26,180 nucleotides of DNA from Gemmatimonadota bacterium (GCA_002731735.1 PCCM01000118.1:1-26180), one strand, 5' to 3'. Positions 8,012 through 15,266 are shown, counted from the stretch's first letter. The notes: generated by a model not told the origin, from the sequence alone. Made by a program: numbers and translations.

Positions 8012-8814
8012 TGGGACAGCCCGAGGCACTCGATGACTGGGAGGGCAGGCCGGTCGAGGAGTGGGCGCGGCGCTGGGGCGTTCCTCTCCTGGAAGCCTAC
8101 GACGAGCTTCCCTCCACGAACGATCACCTCCGCGTTCTGGCGGAGGCCGGCGCCGCCCACTTCACCGTGGTGATCGCCGACGCCCAGACCGCGGGGAAGG
8201 GCCGTGGCGGAAAACATTGGGAATCCCCCAGCGGAATGGGTCTTTGGATATCGTTTCTCGTCCGAATTGACTCGGAGGTGCCGCCCATACTGGTCCCGAT
8301 CCTCGTGGGGTTGGCGGCTACCCACGCCCTCGAGCGGCTCTGTCCGTCCCTGAGGCCGGGGATCAAGTGGCCGAACGACATCGAGGTGGAGGGCCGAAAG
8401 CTCGGGGGTATTCTTTGCGAGGGTGCGGGGCCAGGAGCGGTCGTGGTGGGGGTTGGTCTCAACCTTCACCAGGGGATCGAGGACTTCGATCCCGGGTTGA
8501 AGGGGCGAGCGGCGTCGATGGAGATGGCCGGGTGTCGCGGCGTGAGTCGATCCAAGGTCGCCGGTGAGCTTCTGTCGGCGGCGCGTTCCCTGGTTGATCC
8601 ACCACCTCCGTTGCTGGACGAACGGTTGAGGCAGGAGGTCCGAGACCGCGATATTCTGACCGGTCGAGCAGTGCGTACCGAGGTGGGAGTTTCGGGGCAG
8701 GCGATAGGCATCGGGGCCGACGGAGCGCTCCTGGTCGAAGTCGAGGGCAGAGTTCAGGAAATTCGAGCGGGGGGCGTGATGCCCATCGATAGCGGGGCAA
8801 AGGGGGCAACTTGA
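8011..8814 (+). CDS. Biotin--[acetyl-CoA-carboxylase] ligase, monofunctional (no HTH)
   Basis: This enzyme activates biotin as biotinyl-AMP and attaches it to the carrier lysine of biotin-dependent carboxylases. The 267-residue protein has the STND start of the catalytic domain near residue 36 and the biotin/ATP loop GKGRGGKHWESPSGMGLW from residue 62. KWPNDIEVEGRKLGGIL follows from residue 119, then VVVGVGLNL, and a C-terminal SH3-like part ends around GAKGAT. There is no N-terminal winged-helix domain, so it is a class I ligase and not the BirA repressor. The GTG at 8011 overlaps the uppP TAG by one base. It lies directly before coaX, an order seen in many bacteria that pair birA and coaX. 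Confidence 0.93.
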   Translation: MGQPEALDDWEGRPVEEWARRWGVPLLEAYDELPSTNDHLRVLAEAGAAHFTVVIADAQTAGKGRGGKHWESPSGMGLWISFLVRIDSEVPPILVPILVGLAATHALERLCPSLRPGIKWPNDIEVEGRKLGGILCEGAGPGAVVVGVGLNLHQGIEDFDPGLKGRAASMEMAGCRGVSRSKVAGELLSAARSLVDPPPPLLDERLRQEVRDRDILTGRAVRTEVGVSGQAIGIGADGALLVEVEGRVQEIRAGGVMPIDSGAKGAT

Positions 8815-8835
8815 ATCGGCGTGGAGGAGCATGAG

Positions 8836-9612
8836 ATGGAGCTCGTCATTGACGTGGGAAACAGCCAGACCGTCCTCGGCATCGTGGATCCCGGAACGCT
8901 CGATCTGCGGGACCACTGGCGGTTGAGTACGCCGATTCCCCGTACATCCGATGAATACGGACTGCTGCTCAGGTCACTGCTGCGCGACAGCGGAATCTCC
9001 CACGACGACCTGACCATGGCGGTTCTGGGTTCGGTCGTGCCCTCTTCGACACGCGTACTCACGGATACGCTCGAGCAGATCGTGGAGGAGGCACCCATCG
9101 TTGTGGACGCCCAGAGCCTGCTGCCGATTCGACTCGACGTCGATGAGCCGCTCACAGTAGGCGCCGACCGCATCGTGAACACACTGGCGGCCAAAGAGAT
9201 GTACGGGCGGGATACCATCGCCGTCGATTTCGGCACCGCCACCACGTTCGACTGCATCACGGCAGAGGGTGTTTTTGTAGGCGGTGTGATCGCGCAAGGT
9301 CTCGAGTCCGGGCTCGAATGGCTCGGAAGGAAGACCGCCAAACTTCCCCGCGTCGAGTTGACGCCACCCGAGCGGGTGATCGGGCGACGAACGGAGGCGT
9401 GTATCCAAAGTGGCGTGTTCTTCTCGGCGGTGGACGCCGTGGATGGCATCGTGCGGCGGATCCTGGAAGAGTGGCAACGCGACGACGTTTATGTGGTCGC
9501 GACCGGCGGATACGCCACCACCGTCGGCCCCCACGCCCAGACCGTTGATCACATCGAACCCTTTCTTACGCTCTTCGGCCTCGCCCTCGCGGGGAGGGCG
9601 ATTCGCGGCTAG
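8836..9612 (+). CDS. coaX: Type III pantothenate kinase CoaX
   Basis: CoaX phosphorylates pantothenate, the first step of coenzyme A synthesis. It belongs to the ASKHA fold and is not feedback-inhibited by CoA in the way type I kinases are. The 258-residue protein shows the phosphate-1 motif DVGNSQT (D6-N9), GADRIVN (from residue 109), DFGTATTFD (from D131), then GGVIAQGLESGLEWL, and a late VATGGYA. The ATG at 8836 is preferred over the in-frame GTG at 8821: GGAGGAG at 8823-8829 gives a 6-base spacing, and the protein then begins MELVIDVGN, as in other CoaX proteins. The gene is 21 bases after the biotin ligase stop and probably ends this transcription unit, since the groESL promoter follows. 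Confidence 0.96.
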   Translation: MELVIDVGNSQTVLGIVDPGTLDLRDHWRLSTPIPRTSDEYGLLLRSLLRDSGISHDDLTMAVLGSVVPSSTRVLTDTLEQIVEEAPIVVDAQSLLPIRLDVDEPLTVGADRIVNTLAAKEMYGRDTIAVDFGTATTFDCITAEGVFVGGVIAQGLESGLEWLGRKTAKLPRVELTPPERVIGRRTEACIQSGVFFSAVDAVDGIVRRILEEWQRDDVYVVATGGYATTVGPHAQTVDHIEPFLTLFGLALAGRAIRG

Positions 9613-9632
9613 AAGCGGCTGGGCCATTCCCA

Positions 9633-9660
9633 TTGACATGTATTTGGCGACAGCTACATT
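9633..9660 (+). promoter_or_regulatory. Probable vegetative promoter of groESL
   Basis: TTGACA at 9633-9638 is a perfect -35 box. It is followed after 16 bases by TACATT (9655-9660), which matches the -10 consensus at four of six positions. The predicted transcription start falls at about 9667, at the edge of the CIRCE element, which fits repression by HrcA at a housekeeping-sigma promoter. It lies 20 bases after the coaX stop. Confidence 0.7.
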
Positions 9661-9667
9661 TACCGGC

Positions 9668-9694
9668 TTAGCACTCACTTGCGCAGAGTGCTAG
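9668..9694 (+). promoter_or_regulatory. CIRCE operator (HrcA binding site)
   Basis: TTAGCACTC, nine bases, then GAGTGCTAG forms the classic CIRCE inverted repeat; only the last base departs from the perfect consensus (A to G). CIRCE is bound by the HrcA repressor, which releases the site when GroEL becomes occupied by unfolded proteins. The site lies 51 bases upstream of the groES start and just at or after the predicted transcription start. It would therefore also be part of the 5' untranslated RNA. Confidence 0.95.
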
Positions 9695-9744
9695 CAGTTT
9701 CCCTAAGCCATATGGTATCAACTAGTTAGCAGGAGGCTTTTCGG

Positions 9745-10050
9745 ATGGCAAACAAGACTGCGGTCAACGTCCAGCCGTTGGCGGATCGCGTGGTAGTGTC
9801 ACCCCTCGAGGAAGAGGAGGAAATGCGTGGAGGCCTGTACATCCCTGATACGGCCAAGGAAAAACCCCAATCCGGCAAGATCGTCGCAGTGGGGCCGGGT
9901 AAGCTCTCCGAGGAGGGTGTGAGGATCGATCCCGACGTCGAGGTCGGCCAGACGGTTCTCTACGGGAAGTACAGTGGGACGGAAGTCACCGTGGAGGGCG
10001 AGGAGTACCTCATCCTGCGCGAGTCGGACATTCTAGCCGTTCTCGGCTAA
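9745..10050 (+). CDS. groES: Co-chaperonin GroES
   Basis: GroES is the seven-subunit lid that closes the GroEL folding chamber in an ATP-dependent way. The 101-residue protein starts with a short extra N-terminus, then QPLADRVVV. It carries the mobile loop RGGLYIPDTAKEKPQ and the closing YLILRESDILAVLG. AGGAGG at 9731-9736 lies 8 bases before the ATG, an excellent ribosome binding site. It is under CIRCE control and is followed by groEL after 62 bases. That gap contains a small possible hairpin (GCTGT paired with ACAGC). Confidence 0.98.
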   Translation: MANKTAVNVQPLADRVVVSPLEEEEEMRGGLYIPDTAKEKPQSGKIVAVGPGKLSEEGVRIDPDVEVGQTVLYGKYSGTEVTVEGEEYLILRESDILAVLG

Positions 10051-10112
10051 CCTTCCGCTGTTTTATGAAGACGACAGCATTCTCAAGCATCATTCACAGG
10101 AGTAGATAGACG

Positions 10113-11744
10113 ATGGCTGCCAAAGAGCTCGGTTTCGATGTTGATGCCCGTGCGCGTTTGAAGGCGGGGGTCGACAAGCTGGCCAGGGCCGTAAAGGTCA
10201 CGTTGGGGCCAAAGGGCCGGAACGTAGTGATCGACCGCAAGTTCGGCTCCCCGACGGTCACCAAGGACGGTGTGTCCGTGGCCAAAGAGGTGGAGTTGGA
10301 GGACGCGGTGGAGAACATGGGCGCCCAGATGGTCAAGGAAGTCGCCACCAAGACGTCGGACGTTGCCGGTGACGGCACGACGACCGCCACGATTTTGGCG
10401 CAGGCGATCTTCGGAGAGGGGCTGAAGAACGTCACCGCCGGAACGAACCCGATGGGTATCCGCCGTGGCATCGACTCCGCGGTAGAACAGGTCGTGGAGT
10501 TCATGGAGAACCTCTCGACGGATACCAAGGGCAAGAGCGAGATCGCCCAGGTCGGCGCCATTTCGGCCAACAACAATGCCGAGATCGGTGACCTGATCGC
10601 CGATGCCATGGAGAAGGTCGGCAAGGACGGCGTAATCACGGTCGAAGAGGCACGCGGCCTCGAGACCACGCTCGAGACGGTCGAGGGTATGCAGTTCGAT
10701 CGTGGCTACCTCTCGCCGTACTTCGTCACGGACCCGGAGCGGATGGAAGCGATCTTTGATGATCCCATGATCCTCATCCACGACAAGAAGGTCTCGTCGA
10801 TGAAGGACCTGCTACCGATCCTTGAGAAGGTTGCCCAGCTGGGTAAGCCGCTCGTGATTCTGGCTGAGGACGTCGAAGGTGAAGCGCTCGCGACGCTGGT
10901 CGTGAACAAGCTTCGCGGAACGCTGAAGATCTGTGCCGTAAAGGCTCCCGGATTCGGGGACCGGCGTAAGGCCATGCTCCAGGACATCGCCGTTCTTACG
11001 GGCGGTCAGGTGATTTCGGAGGAAGTCGGCTTCAAGCTTGAGAACACGGTCGTAAGTGATCTCGGCTCGGCCAAGCGCATCGTCATCGACAAAGACAATA
11101 CGACCATCGTCGACGGTGCCGGAGAAAAAGAAAAGATCTCCGGCCGGATCGAGGAGATCAAAGTCGCTGTCGACAAGTCCACCTCGGACTATGACAGCGA
11201 GAAGCTCCAGGAGCGGCTCGCCAAGCTGTCCGGCGGAGTCGCCGTGATCAACGTCGGAGCCGCGACCGAGACCGAGATGAAGGAAAAGAAAGCTTTGGTC
11301 GAGGACGCGCTGCACGCGACGCGCGCCGCAGTGGAGGAGGGTATCGTGCCCGGTGGTGGTGTGGCCCTGATTCGGGCGCAGTCGTCGCTAGCGGACATGA
11401 CGGCCGACGCGCACGACGAGCAGGTTGGTATCGACATCCTCCGGCGGGCTCTGGAAGCCCCGATTCGTCAGATCGCAACCAACGCGGGCGCCGATGGCTC
11501 CATCGTGGCTGCCAAGGTCCGTGAGGGTAAGGATGCCTTCGGGTTCAATGCGCTGACGGACGAGTACGAGGACCTGGTCAAGTCCGGCGTCATCGACCCG
11601 ACCAAGGTCGTTCGGTCCGCGCTACAGAACGCCGCGTCGATCGCGGGTCTGCTTCTCACGACCGAGGCGGTCGTTGTGGAGCAGCCCGAGGAAACCCCGG
11701 CCGCTCCGCCCATGCCGGGCGGCGGCATGGACGGGATGTACTAG
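10113..11744 (+). CDS. groEL: Chaperonin GroEL (60 kDa)
   Basis: GroEL is the ATP-dependent double-ring chaperonin. The 543-residue protein is full length, with KVTLGPKGRNVV near residue 28 and GDGTTTATILAQ containing the catalytic D87. Apical-domain segments follow, then VEEGIVPGGGVALIRA in the C-terminal equatorial part. It ends PPMPGGGMDGMY, a short version of the usual Gly-Met tail. The ATG at 10113 is served by AGGAG at 10098-10102 with a 10-base gap. No second groEL copy is present in the window. The residues listed are those of an active chaperonin. Confidence 0.98.
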   Translation: MAAKELGFDVDARARLKAGVDKLARAVKVTLGPKGRNVVIDRKFGSPTVTKDGVSVAKEVELEDAVENMGAQMVKEVATKTSDVAGDGTTTATILAQAIFGEGLKNVTAGTNPMGIRRGIDSAVEQVVEFMENLSTDTKGKSEIAQVGAISANNNAEIGDLIADAMEKVGKDGVITVEEARGLETTLETVEGMQFDRGYLSPYFVTDPERMEAIFDDPMILIHDKKVSSMKDLLPILEKVAQLGKPLVILAEDVEGEALATLVVNKLRGTLKICAVKAPGFGDRRKAMLQDIAVLTGGQVISEEVGFKLENTVVSDLGSAKRIVIDKDNTTIVDGAGEKEKISGRIEEIKVAVDKSTSDYDSEKLQERLAKLSGGVAVINVGAATETEMKEKKALVEDALHATRAAVEEGIVPGGGVALIRAQSSLADMTADAHDEQVGIDILRRALEAPIRQIATNAGADGSIVAAKVREGKDAFGFNALTDEYEDLVKSGVIDPTKVVRSALQNAASIAGLLLTTEAVVVEQPEETPAAPPMPGGGMDGMY

Positions 11745-11791
11745 GGCAGGACGTACTCGGCGGGACGCACTGAGATGACGTCCTTGCCTCG

Positions 11792-11816
11792 ACACCCACC
11801 GGTAGAGGGGTGTTTG
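11792..11816 (+). terminator. Possible weak intrinsic terminator after groEL
   Basis: ACACCC (11792-11797) and GGGTGT (11808-11813) can pair around a 10-base loop, and the 3' arm runs into a short T tract (TTTG). It lies 47 bases after the groEL stop. The stem is short and the T tract poor, so it may act only together with the strong hairpin just downstream. Confidence 0.35.
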
Positions 11817-11827
11817 TAGTGGGTGCA

Positions 11828-11864
11828 GGAGCCCCCGGTGTCGCGTAGCGATGCCGGGGGCTCC
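11828..11864. terminator. Strong 17-bp hairpin between groEL and the minus-strand remnant
   Basis: GGAGCCCCCGG (11828-11838) pairs perfectly with CCGGGGGCTCC (11854-11864). Two G-U wobbles and TCGC/GCGA extend it to a 17-base-pair stem with a three-base GTA loop. No T run follows on either strand, so it is not a textbook intrinsic terminator. It lies 84 bases past the groEL stop and 5 bases past the stop of the minus-strand remnant, so it may once have ended transcription from both sides. It could also protect the groEL mRNA 3' end. Confidence 0.6.
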
Positions 11865-11869
11865 GTACG

Positions 11870-12196
11870 TTAGAACTTCAGTACCTGGAAGAACTCGCTG
11901 TAGTCGTCAGTCCAAGTACGAATCTGCTTGTCGGACACTGGCTCGGGTATAGCCGCTTCGGCGATCAAGCTCTTCTTGAGGAACGCCCGGTTGGTGGTGA
12001 GCAGCGTCCAGTCGGCGGGATACGCCGATGGTCGACCGCCAGGACTGTAAATGTTGGCAGCCTCCATATCGAAATACCATCCTATCAGTTGCAAGACCGG
12101 CTCGAGGTCGAAATGGCGGCTAGTGAAGTGGACCGCGATCACGCCGCCAGGCTTTTCTACACGCAGCGCGCGGTCAGAAGCCTTCTGCCATGAAGG
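11870..12196 (-). pseudogene. C-terminal remnant of a spermidine-synthase-like (possibly fused MFS) protein
   Basis: The minus strand is open from 12196 to a TAA at 11870 and is closed upstream by a TAG at 12197-12199. It encodes about 108 residues that include PGGVIAVHFTSRHFDLEPVL near the front and TWTDDYSEFFQVLKF at the end. From family knowledge, both are C-terminal signatures of spermidine-synthase-like proteins, often fused to a membrane domain. The SAM-binding core and any start with a ribosome site are missing, so it looks like a decayed fragment; a GTG at 12142 would give 90 residues. Base composition is visibly less GC-rich than the neighbours, and it is the only minus-strand coding signal in the window. 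A short functional protein cannot be excluded. Confidence is moderate, because the family assignment rests on remembered motifs. Confidence 0.5.
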
Positions 12197-12198
12197 CT
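12179..12198 (+). other. 7-bp hairpin upstream of thrS
   Basis: AGCCTTC (12179-12185) pairs with GAAGGCT (12192-12198) around a six-base loop and is followed by AATTT. It sits at the upstream edge of the minus-strand remnant, about 127 bases before thrS. It could be a weak terminator, or part of a thrS leader. The remaining bases to 12310 show no promoter I can support and no T-box motif. Confidence 0.3.
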
Positions 12199-12324
12199 AA
12201 TTTCGTGCCGATAGCCCTTTATCCCACACGACCGAACTGGTAGTTTTCCCGTTCGAGTCGATCTCGTTCCAAGGTAGGGGAGGGGGTCGGCGCTCTTCTC
12301 TCCGGACGCCGAGGAAGGTCTACG

Positions 12325-14253
12325 ATGTCCGCCCCCATGATCAACGTGACCCTCCCGGACGGGACGGTCCTCGAAGTTCCTCCTGATTCCTCCATCGGTG
12401 ACGTGGCCGCCGCGATCGGGCCCGGCCTGGCGAAGGCCGCGGTAGCGGGACAGATCGACGGCGAGACGGTCGACCTGGGCACGCCTCTCGCCGGCGACGC
12501 TGCAGTCCGTATCCTTACCGAGCGTGATGAGGACGCCCTGGCCGTACTGCGACACTCCGCGGCGCATGTGCTCGCGACGGCGGTGCGGGAGCTCCGCCCC
12601 GGCGCCGGCATCGGCCTCGGTCCCGCCATCGACGACGGGTTCTATTACGACTTCGATGTACCAGAACCGTTCACACCAGCCGACCTCGAGACCTTCGAGG
12701 CCAAGATGGCCGAGGTCGCGAAGGCGGATTACGGGTTCGAGCGGCGTGTCGTGAGCCTGGAAAAGGCTCGCGAGCTCTTCGCCGACGATCCCCTGAAACT
12801 GGAGCGGCTGGAAGAGTTCTCGGAGGACGAGATCATCACGGTCTATCAGGACGGCCCGTTCCTTGATCTCTGCCGTGGCCCACACGTGCCTGCGACGGGC
12901 GCCCTCAAGCATTTCAAGCTCCTTTCGGGTGCCGGAGCGTATTGGCGTGGCGACGAGAAACGCCAGATGCTCCAGCGTATCTACGGGACCGCGTTCTTCA
13001 AGAAGTCGCACCTCACCGAGCACCTGGAGCGTCTCGAGGAGGCCAAGAAGAGGGACCACCGGGTCCTGGGGCGTGAGCTGGATCTCTTCTCGACGGACGC
13101 CCGCATCGGCCCCGGCCTGATCCTTTGGCACCCCAAGGGCGCGATCATTCGGAACGAGGTCGAGCAATTCGAGCAGGAGCTGATCCTCCGGCACGGCTAC
13201 GACATCGTTTATACGCCGCACGTCATGAGCGAGCGCATTTTCGAAATCTCTGGGCACCTCGAGAACTTCAAGGAGGGCATGTTCGGAGCGTTCGAAATGG
13301 AGGGGGGTGGCGCATACCGCGCGAAGCCCATGAACTGCCCTGGGCACATCGCCATTTTCCAGTCTCAGCAGCGCTCCTACCGTGACCTGCCCATCCGCAT
13401 GGCCGAGTTCGGCGCCTGTTACCGGTACGAGCGCAGCGGGGTGCTCCACGGCATGCTCCGCGTGCGCGGGTTCACGCAGGACGACGCCCATGTCTTCTGC
13501 ACCCCCGACCAGGTTCGGGACGAGATTGAGCGCCTACTGGATCTGATCGATGAAATCTTGAGCGCATTCGGTTACCCCTACTCGATCGCGCTCGCGACCA
13601 AGCCGGAGGACAAGGCGCTGGGCACCGACGAGCAGTGGGACTCCGCCATCCAGACGTTGGCCGATGCACTGGAGGCGCGCGGCGTGCGGTTCGAGTACGA
13701 CGAAGGCGGGGGAGCCTTTTACGGCCCCAAGCTGGATTTCAAGCTCATCGACGCGATCAGGCGGGAGTGGCAGGGACCCACCGTGCAGCTCGACTTCAAC
13801 TTGCCGGATCGTTTCGAGCTGGAATACGTGGGCGAAGACAACGAGCGCCATCGCCCGGTCATGCTCCACCGCGTGTTGGTGGGCTCGATGGAGCGGTTCA
13901 TCGGTGGGCTCATCGAGCACTACGCGGGGGCGTTCCCCCTGTGGCTGGCTCCGGAGCAAGTGCGGGTGCTGCCCATCTCGGAGCATTTCCAGGATTCGGC
14001 TTCGGAGTTCGTGGGTCTGCTCGAAGCGGCGGGTATTCGAGCGGTGCTGGCCGATCGGGAGACGCTTTCCTACCGGATTCGTGATGCGGAGATGCACAAG
14101 GTGCCTTATATGGCGGTCATCGGGGAGCGGGAGGCGGAAGCAGGCACCGTGGCGGTCCGCAAGCGGGGGGCGGGGAAGAAGCAGGAAGTGGTAGATCGGG
14201 CGGAGTTCTTGGAGCGGGTGAAGGGGGAGATCGTGAGCAGATCGCTCGACTGA
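12325..14253 (+). CDS. thrS: Threonyl-tRNA synthetase
   Basis: ThrRS charges tRNA-Thr and edits mischarged Ser-tRNA-Thr. The 642 residues run in family order. A TGS domain covers about residues 5-65. The editing/SAD domain has HSAAHVLATAV near residue 77 and DGFYYDFDVP. The class II core has MNCPGH (C338), RYERSGVLHGMLRVRGFTQD followed by DAHVFC (H389), and HRVLVGSMERFIGG (H515). C338, H389 and H515 correspond to the three zinc ligands of the E. coli enzyme, all shifted by four. The anticodon-binding domain begins around PLWLAPEQVRVLPIS. GAGGAAGG at 12311-12318 lies six bases before the ATG; another in-frame ATG is at 12337. thrS-infC-rpmI-rplT-pheST is a widely conserved order. Confidence 0.98.
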   Translation: MSAPMINVTLPDGTVLEVPPDSSIGDVAAAIGPGLAKAAVAGQIDGETVDLGTPLAGDAAVRILTERDEDALAVLRHSAAHVLATAVRELRPGAGIGLGPAIDDGFYYDFDVPEPFTPADLETFEAKMAEVAKADYGFERRVVSLEKARELFADDPLKLERLEEFSEDEIITVYQDGPFLDLCRGPHVPATGALKHFKLLSGAGAYWRGDEKRQMLQRIYGTAFFKKSHLTEHLERLEEAKKRDHRVLGRELDLFSTDARIGPGLILWHPKGAIIRNEVEQFEQELILRHGYDIVYTPHVMSERIFEISGHLENFKEGMFGAFEMEGGGAYRAKPMNCPGHIAIFQSQQRSYRDLPIRMAEFGACYRYERSGVLHGMLRVRGFTQDDAHVFCTPDQVRDEIERLLDLIDEILSAFGYPYSIALATKPEDKALGTDEQWDSAIQTLADALEARGVRFEYDEGGGAFYGPKLDFKLIDAIRREWQGPTVQLDFNLPDRFELEYVGEDNERHRPVMLHRVLVGSMERFIGGLIEHYAGAFPLWLAPEQVRVLPISEHFQDSASEFVGLLEAAGIRAVLADRETLSYRIRDAEMHKVPYMAVIGEREAEAGTVAVRKRGAGKKQEVVDRAEFLERVKGEIVSRSLD

Positions 14254-14257
14254 GGGT

Positions 14258-14287
14258 TTCAATTTTTCCTCGTAGGGTGTCTATAAC
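14258..14287 (+). promoter_or_regulatory. Candidate promoter for the infC leader
   Basis: TATAAC (14282-14287) is a good -10 box, with TTCAAT (14258-14263) 18 bases upstream as a weak -35. It lies immediately after the thrS stop. It would give a leader of about 390 bases before the infC AUU start. The -35 matches only three of six positions, so this is tentative. Confidence 0.3.
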
Positions 14288-14293
14288 CCGTTC

Positions 14294-14684
14294 AATTGGT
14301 CCCTCCACCCGGATGAAGATCGGATCGTTACGATACAGGACGTCACGTCCGCGTCGCCGGCCGCCCAGGCGGGTGGTGCCGTGGAGCCCACGCGCCCTAT
14401 GACCGAGAGCCGGACCAAAGAGTCGTCTTGACGAAAGCCCTGCTCCCACCGATTTTCGTAGACCCCCTGAAGGGGGCCCAAACAAGACGGAAGTGAGTCG
14501 ACACAACGCGGCTCCACCTTTCGGTTCCACATAGAAGTCGGAAACCGCCGGGTCCTGGACGTGGAAGCCTGCAGGATGGCCTGAGGCTCCGTGATCTCGT
14601 GACCCGGAAAGCTCCGGGTTTTTTTTGGAAAACATGTCAAACATAAGGGGTAGCGCTTGGTTCGACGCATAAGAGGGCAGGAAT
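14294..14684 (+). promoter_or_regulatory. Structured 5' leader of infC-rpmI-rplT with probable attenuator
   Basis: This stretch of about 390 bases has no convincing coding frame on either strand. It holds a CCCCC/GGGGG hairpin near 14463-14480, a CCGGGTC segment at 14548-14554, and the intrinsic terminator at 14602-14626. CCGGGTC is exactly complementary to GACCCGG (14601-14607), the 5' arm of the terminator, so the two pairings exclude each other. In Bacillus the infC-rpmI-rplT leader is attenuated by ribosomal protein L20, encoded downstream in the same operon. By analogy this leader may sense L20, but I cannot match it to the known L20 leader structure. A simple thrS terminator followed by a separate infC promoter is the alternative. 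Confidence 0.5.
14602..14626 (+). terminator. Intrinsic terminator 58 bases before the infC start
   Basis: ACCCGGA (14602-14608), loop AAGC, then TCCGGGT (14613-14619) running into eight T's (14619-14626) is a textbook intrinsic terminator. It lies 348 bases after the thrS stop and 58 bases before the AUU start of infC. Its position is better suited to an attenuator in the infC leader than to a simple thrS terminator. Confidence 0.85.
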
Positions 14685-15197
14685 ATTAGCAAGGACGGAA
14701 CTCGAATAAATGAGCAGATACGGATCAGCCCCGTCCGTCTGATCGACGACGAAGGTGGGCAGGTCGGTATCGTCTCGATCGAAGAGGCTCGCGACCTGGC
14801 TGTTGACCGGGGGCTGGATCTCGTTGAAGTGGCGCCCGAAGCTCGGCCTCCCGTGGTCAAACTCATGGATTACGGGAAGTTCAAGTACGAGGCTCAACGG
14901 GCGGCTCGGGAGGCGAAAAAGAAACAACACCACGTTCAAGTCAAAGAGGTGAAGTTTCGCCCCGGGATCGAGCAGCACGACTACGATTTCAAGACCCGTC
15001 ACGCTCGGCGGTTCCTGGAAGAGGGCAACAAGGTCAAGTTGACCATGATGTTTCGGGGAAGACAGGTGACACACCCCGAGTTGGGACGGGAGGTACTCCT
15101 TCGTGTAACGGAGGACCTCAAGGAAGTGGGGATCGTCGAGTCCCGGCCGAGCTTCGAAGGCCGGGTGATGTCGATGGTTCTCGCGCCGGTCAAGTAG
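14685..15197 (+). CDS. infC: Translation initiation factor IF-3, with AUU start codon
   Basis: IF-3 binds the 30S subunit, blocks premature 50S joining and checks the start codon. The frame is open from 14673. It gives ISKDGTRINEQIRISPVRLI and continues through LGIVS-like QVGIVSIEEA, APEARPPVVKLMDYGKFKYE, a lysine-rich linker and the C-terminal domain (HDYDFKTRHARRFLEEGNKV, TMMFRGRQVTHPELG). No ATG, GTG or TTG is in frame before GTG at 14829, and that start would remove most of the N-terminal domain. ATT at 14685 has AGAGGG (14672-14677) seven bases upstream and gives 170 residues, the normal family length. Many bacteria start infC with AUU or another poor codon, so that IF-3 limits its own translation. 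Gene-finders that do not allow ATT would call 14829. Confidence 0.92.
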   Translation: MSKDGTRINEQIRISPVRLIDDEGGQVGIVSIEEARDLAVDRGLDLVEVAPEARPPVVKLMDYGKFKYEAQRAAREAKKKQHHVQVKEVKFRPGIEQHDYDFKTRHARRFLEEGNKVKLTMMFRGRQVTHPELGREVLLRVTEDLKEVGIVESRPSFEGRVMSMVLAPVK

Positions 15198-15266
15198 CCG
15201 ATCGAATCAGGGAGCCGATCAAGCAGATGGAGTTAAGGGCCCTACGGGCCTCAGGAGCACGACGAT

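Noticed and set aside
7990..8916. 308-codon minus-strand frame opposite the biotin ligase and coaX
   Set aside because: It mirrors two clear genes and is Arg/Pro/His-rich in the way of a shadow frame.
12200..12324. T-box or threonine attenuator before thrS
   Set aside because: No T-box motif, run of Thr codons or terminator with a T tract is present close to the start.
12157..13491. 444-codon open frame antisense to thrS
   Set aside because: It lies opposite a highly conserved gene, its residues show no domain pattern, and high GC makes long antisense frames common.
14281..14318. tRNA-like string (TTCAAT near paired CCC/GGG bases)
   Set aside because: No acceptor stem, D arm or anticodon arm can be drawn around it.
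14428..14456. TTGACG-17-GATTTT as an infC promoter
   Set aside because: The -35 is good but the -10 matches only three of six positions, and a better -10 lies upstream at 14282.
14281..14670. 129-codon minus-strand frame in the thrS-infC gap
   Set aside because: It has no family resemblance or binding site, and it runs through the terminator hairpin, which argues for non-coding leader RNA.
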